Part shown: in pieces, positions 13,788 through 13,954 of the stretch
Numbering within the stretch: the stretch's first letter is position 1
Layout: each line of letters starts with the position of its first letter
Source: Phycisphaerales bacterium UBA966
GTDB taxonomy: Bacteria > Planctomycetota > Phycisphaerae > Phycisphaerales > SM1A02
Assembly: GCA_002292895.1 (NCBI GenBank)
Contig: DBCE01000094.1
Location: 3,302 to 17,255 of the forward strand
Reading direction: 5' to 3'
DNA: 13,954 nucleotides
The notes under the pieces: generated by a model
Told to the model about the DNA's origin: nothing
What the model saw: only the letters and a program-made list of their open reading frames with translations
Database searches by the model: none
Translations under genes and position numbers: made by a program

Positions 13788-13954
13788 GGGCGAGATACCG
13801 GGCTGCGGGGTTGCGGTTGCGGTGATGCGTCATCGGTTCGTACTGGTGGCCATTTGGCAATGCGCCTTTGAATTCGTCCGCTTGGCGGCATCAAGGTTTC
13901 GTACTGGGTGGCGTTGTTGCATCACGGTTGCTTACTGGCCCGCATTCGCCTTAC
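13788..13954. other. Region upstream of gspF; no complete gene, three short direct repeats
   Basis: No convincing coding region starts here. On the minus strand all three frames close near the right edge, with stops at 13951-13953, 13932-13934 and 13922-13924, so any upstream gene in the operon (for example a gspE) would end at one of these. At most ten codons could be visible, too few to identify. The rest is non-coding and carries the repeats listed separately plus small inverted repeats, such as CCGCcaaGCGG on the minus strand near 13882. I see no clear promoter or ribosome site for gspF. Confidence 0.5.
13828..13940. repeat. Three imperfect ~22-base direct repeats upstream of gspF
   Basis: On the plus strand the copies are gcgtcatcggttcgtactgg at 13828-13847, gcatcaaggtttcgtactgg at 13888-13907, and gcatcacggttgcttactgg at 13919-13938. 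Adjacent copies share about 16-17 of 20 bases, and all three share the end TACTGG. Their starts are 60 and 31 bases apart. The last copy may overlap the end of an upstream gene. They could be binding sites for a regulator of the operon, or remnants of a duplicated spacer. Confidence 0.6.

Noticed and set aside
13459..13894. Minus-strand open frames 13459-13860 and 13613-13894 ahead of and within gspF.
   Set aside because: They overlap the start of gspF in other frames and are Arg/Pro-rich with no family features.
1..13954. CRISPR array, tRNA, rRNA, insertion sequence or attachment site.
   Set aside because: No regular spaced repeats, tRNA-like cloverleaf or transposase-like frame was seen. 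The window is almost fully used by one operon.

Overview
The window holds one tightly packed minus-strand operon for a type II secretion system (T2SS). Read from right to left (5'->3' on the minus strand) the order is gspF, a TPR-like membrane protein gene, gspG, gspH, gspI, gspJ, gspK, a gspL/PilM-PilN-like gene, a gspM/PilO-like gene with a C-terminal PilP/GspC-like domain, and the start of a very long gspD-like secretin gene that runs off the left edge. Neighbouring genes overlap by 4 bases or are separated by 6-77 bases. I see no plus-strand gene, RNA gene, mobile element or CRISPR array. All long plus-strand frames are antisense shadows.

The parts form one machine. GspF is the inner-membrane platform. 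GspG, GspH, GspI and GspJ carry class III prepilin signals and, with GspK, form the pseudopilus. The GspL- and GspM-like proteins form the inner-membrane scaffold. GspD is the outer-membrane secretin, whose N domains reach back to the scaffold. GspC, GspE and GspO are not in the window as separate genes. The C-terminal domain of the GspM-like protein may fill the GspC/PilP role. A gspE-like ATPase may lie beyond the right edge, but only a few codons of any upstream gene could be visible.

The main oddity is the secretin. After a signal peptide and an N0/STN-like domain I count 16 complete N1-type (secretin_N) repeats and the start of a 17th in 1539 codons, and the pore module has still not appeared. 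Ordinary GspD has N0 plus three such domains in about 650 residues in total. Repeat 15 is split by a Pro/Ala/Ser/Thr-rich linker that ends in a short hydrophobic segment. Other departures from textbook T2SS are a GspK with a charged C-terminal tail of about 275 residues containing four 18-residue repeats, a GspH with a roughly 70-residue insertion, Ala instead of Gly before the cleavage site of GspG and GspH, and the TPR-like gene between gspF and gspG.

The organism is a diderm bacterium of moderately high GC (judged by eye). A scaffold mixing T2SS and type IV pilus traits together with an oversized multi-N-domain secretin suggests Planctomycetota, perhaps Phycisphaerae. That placement is inference from general knowledge of these lineages, not from a search.
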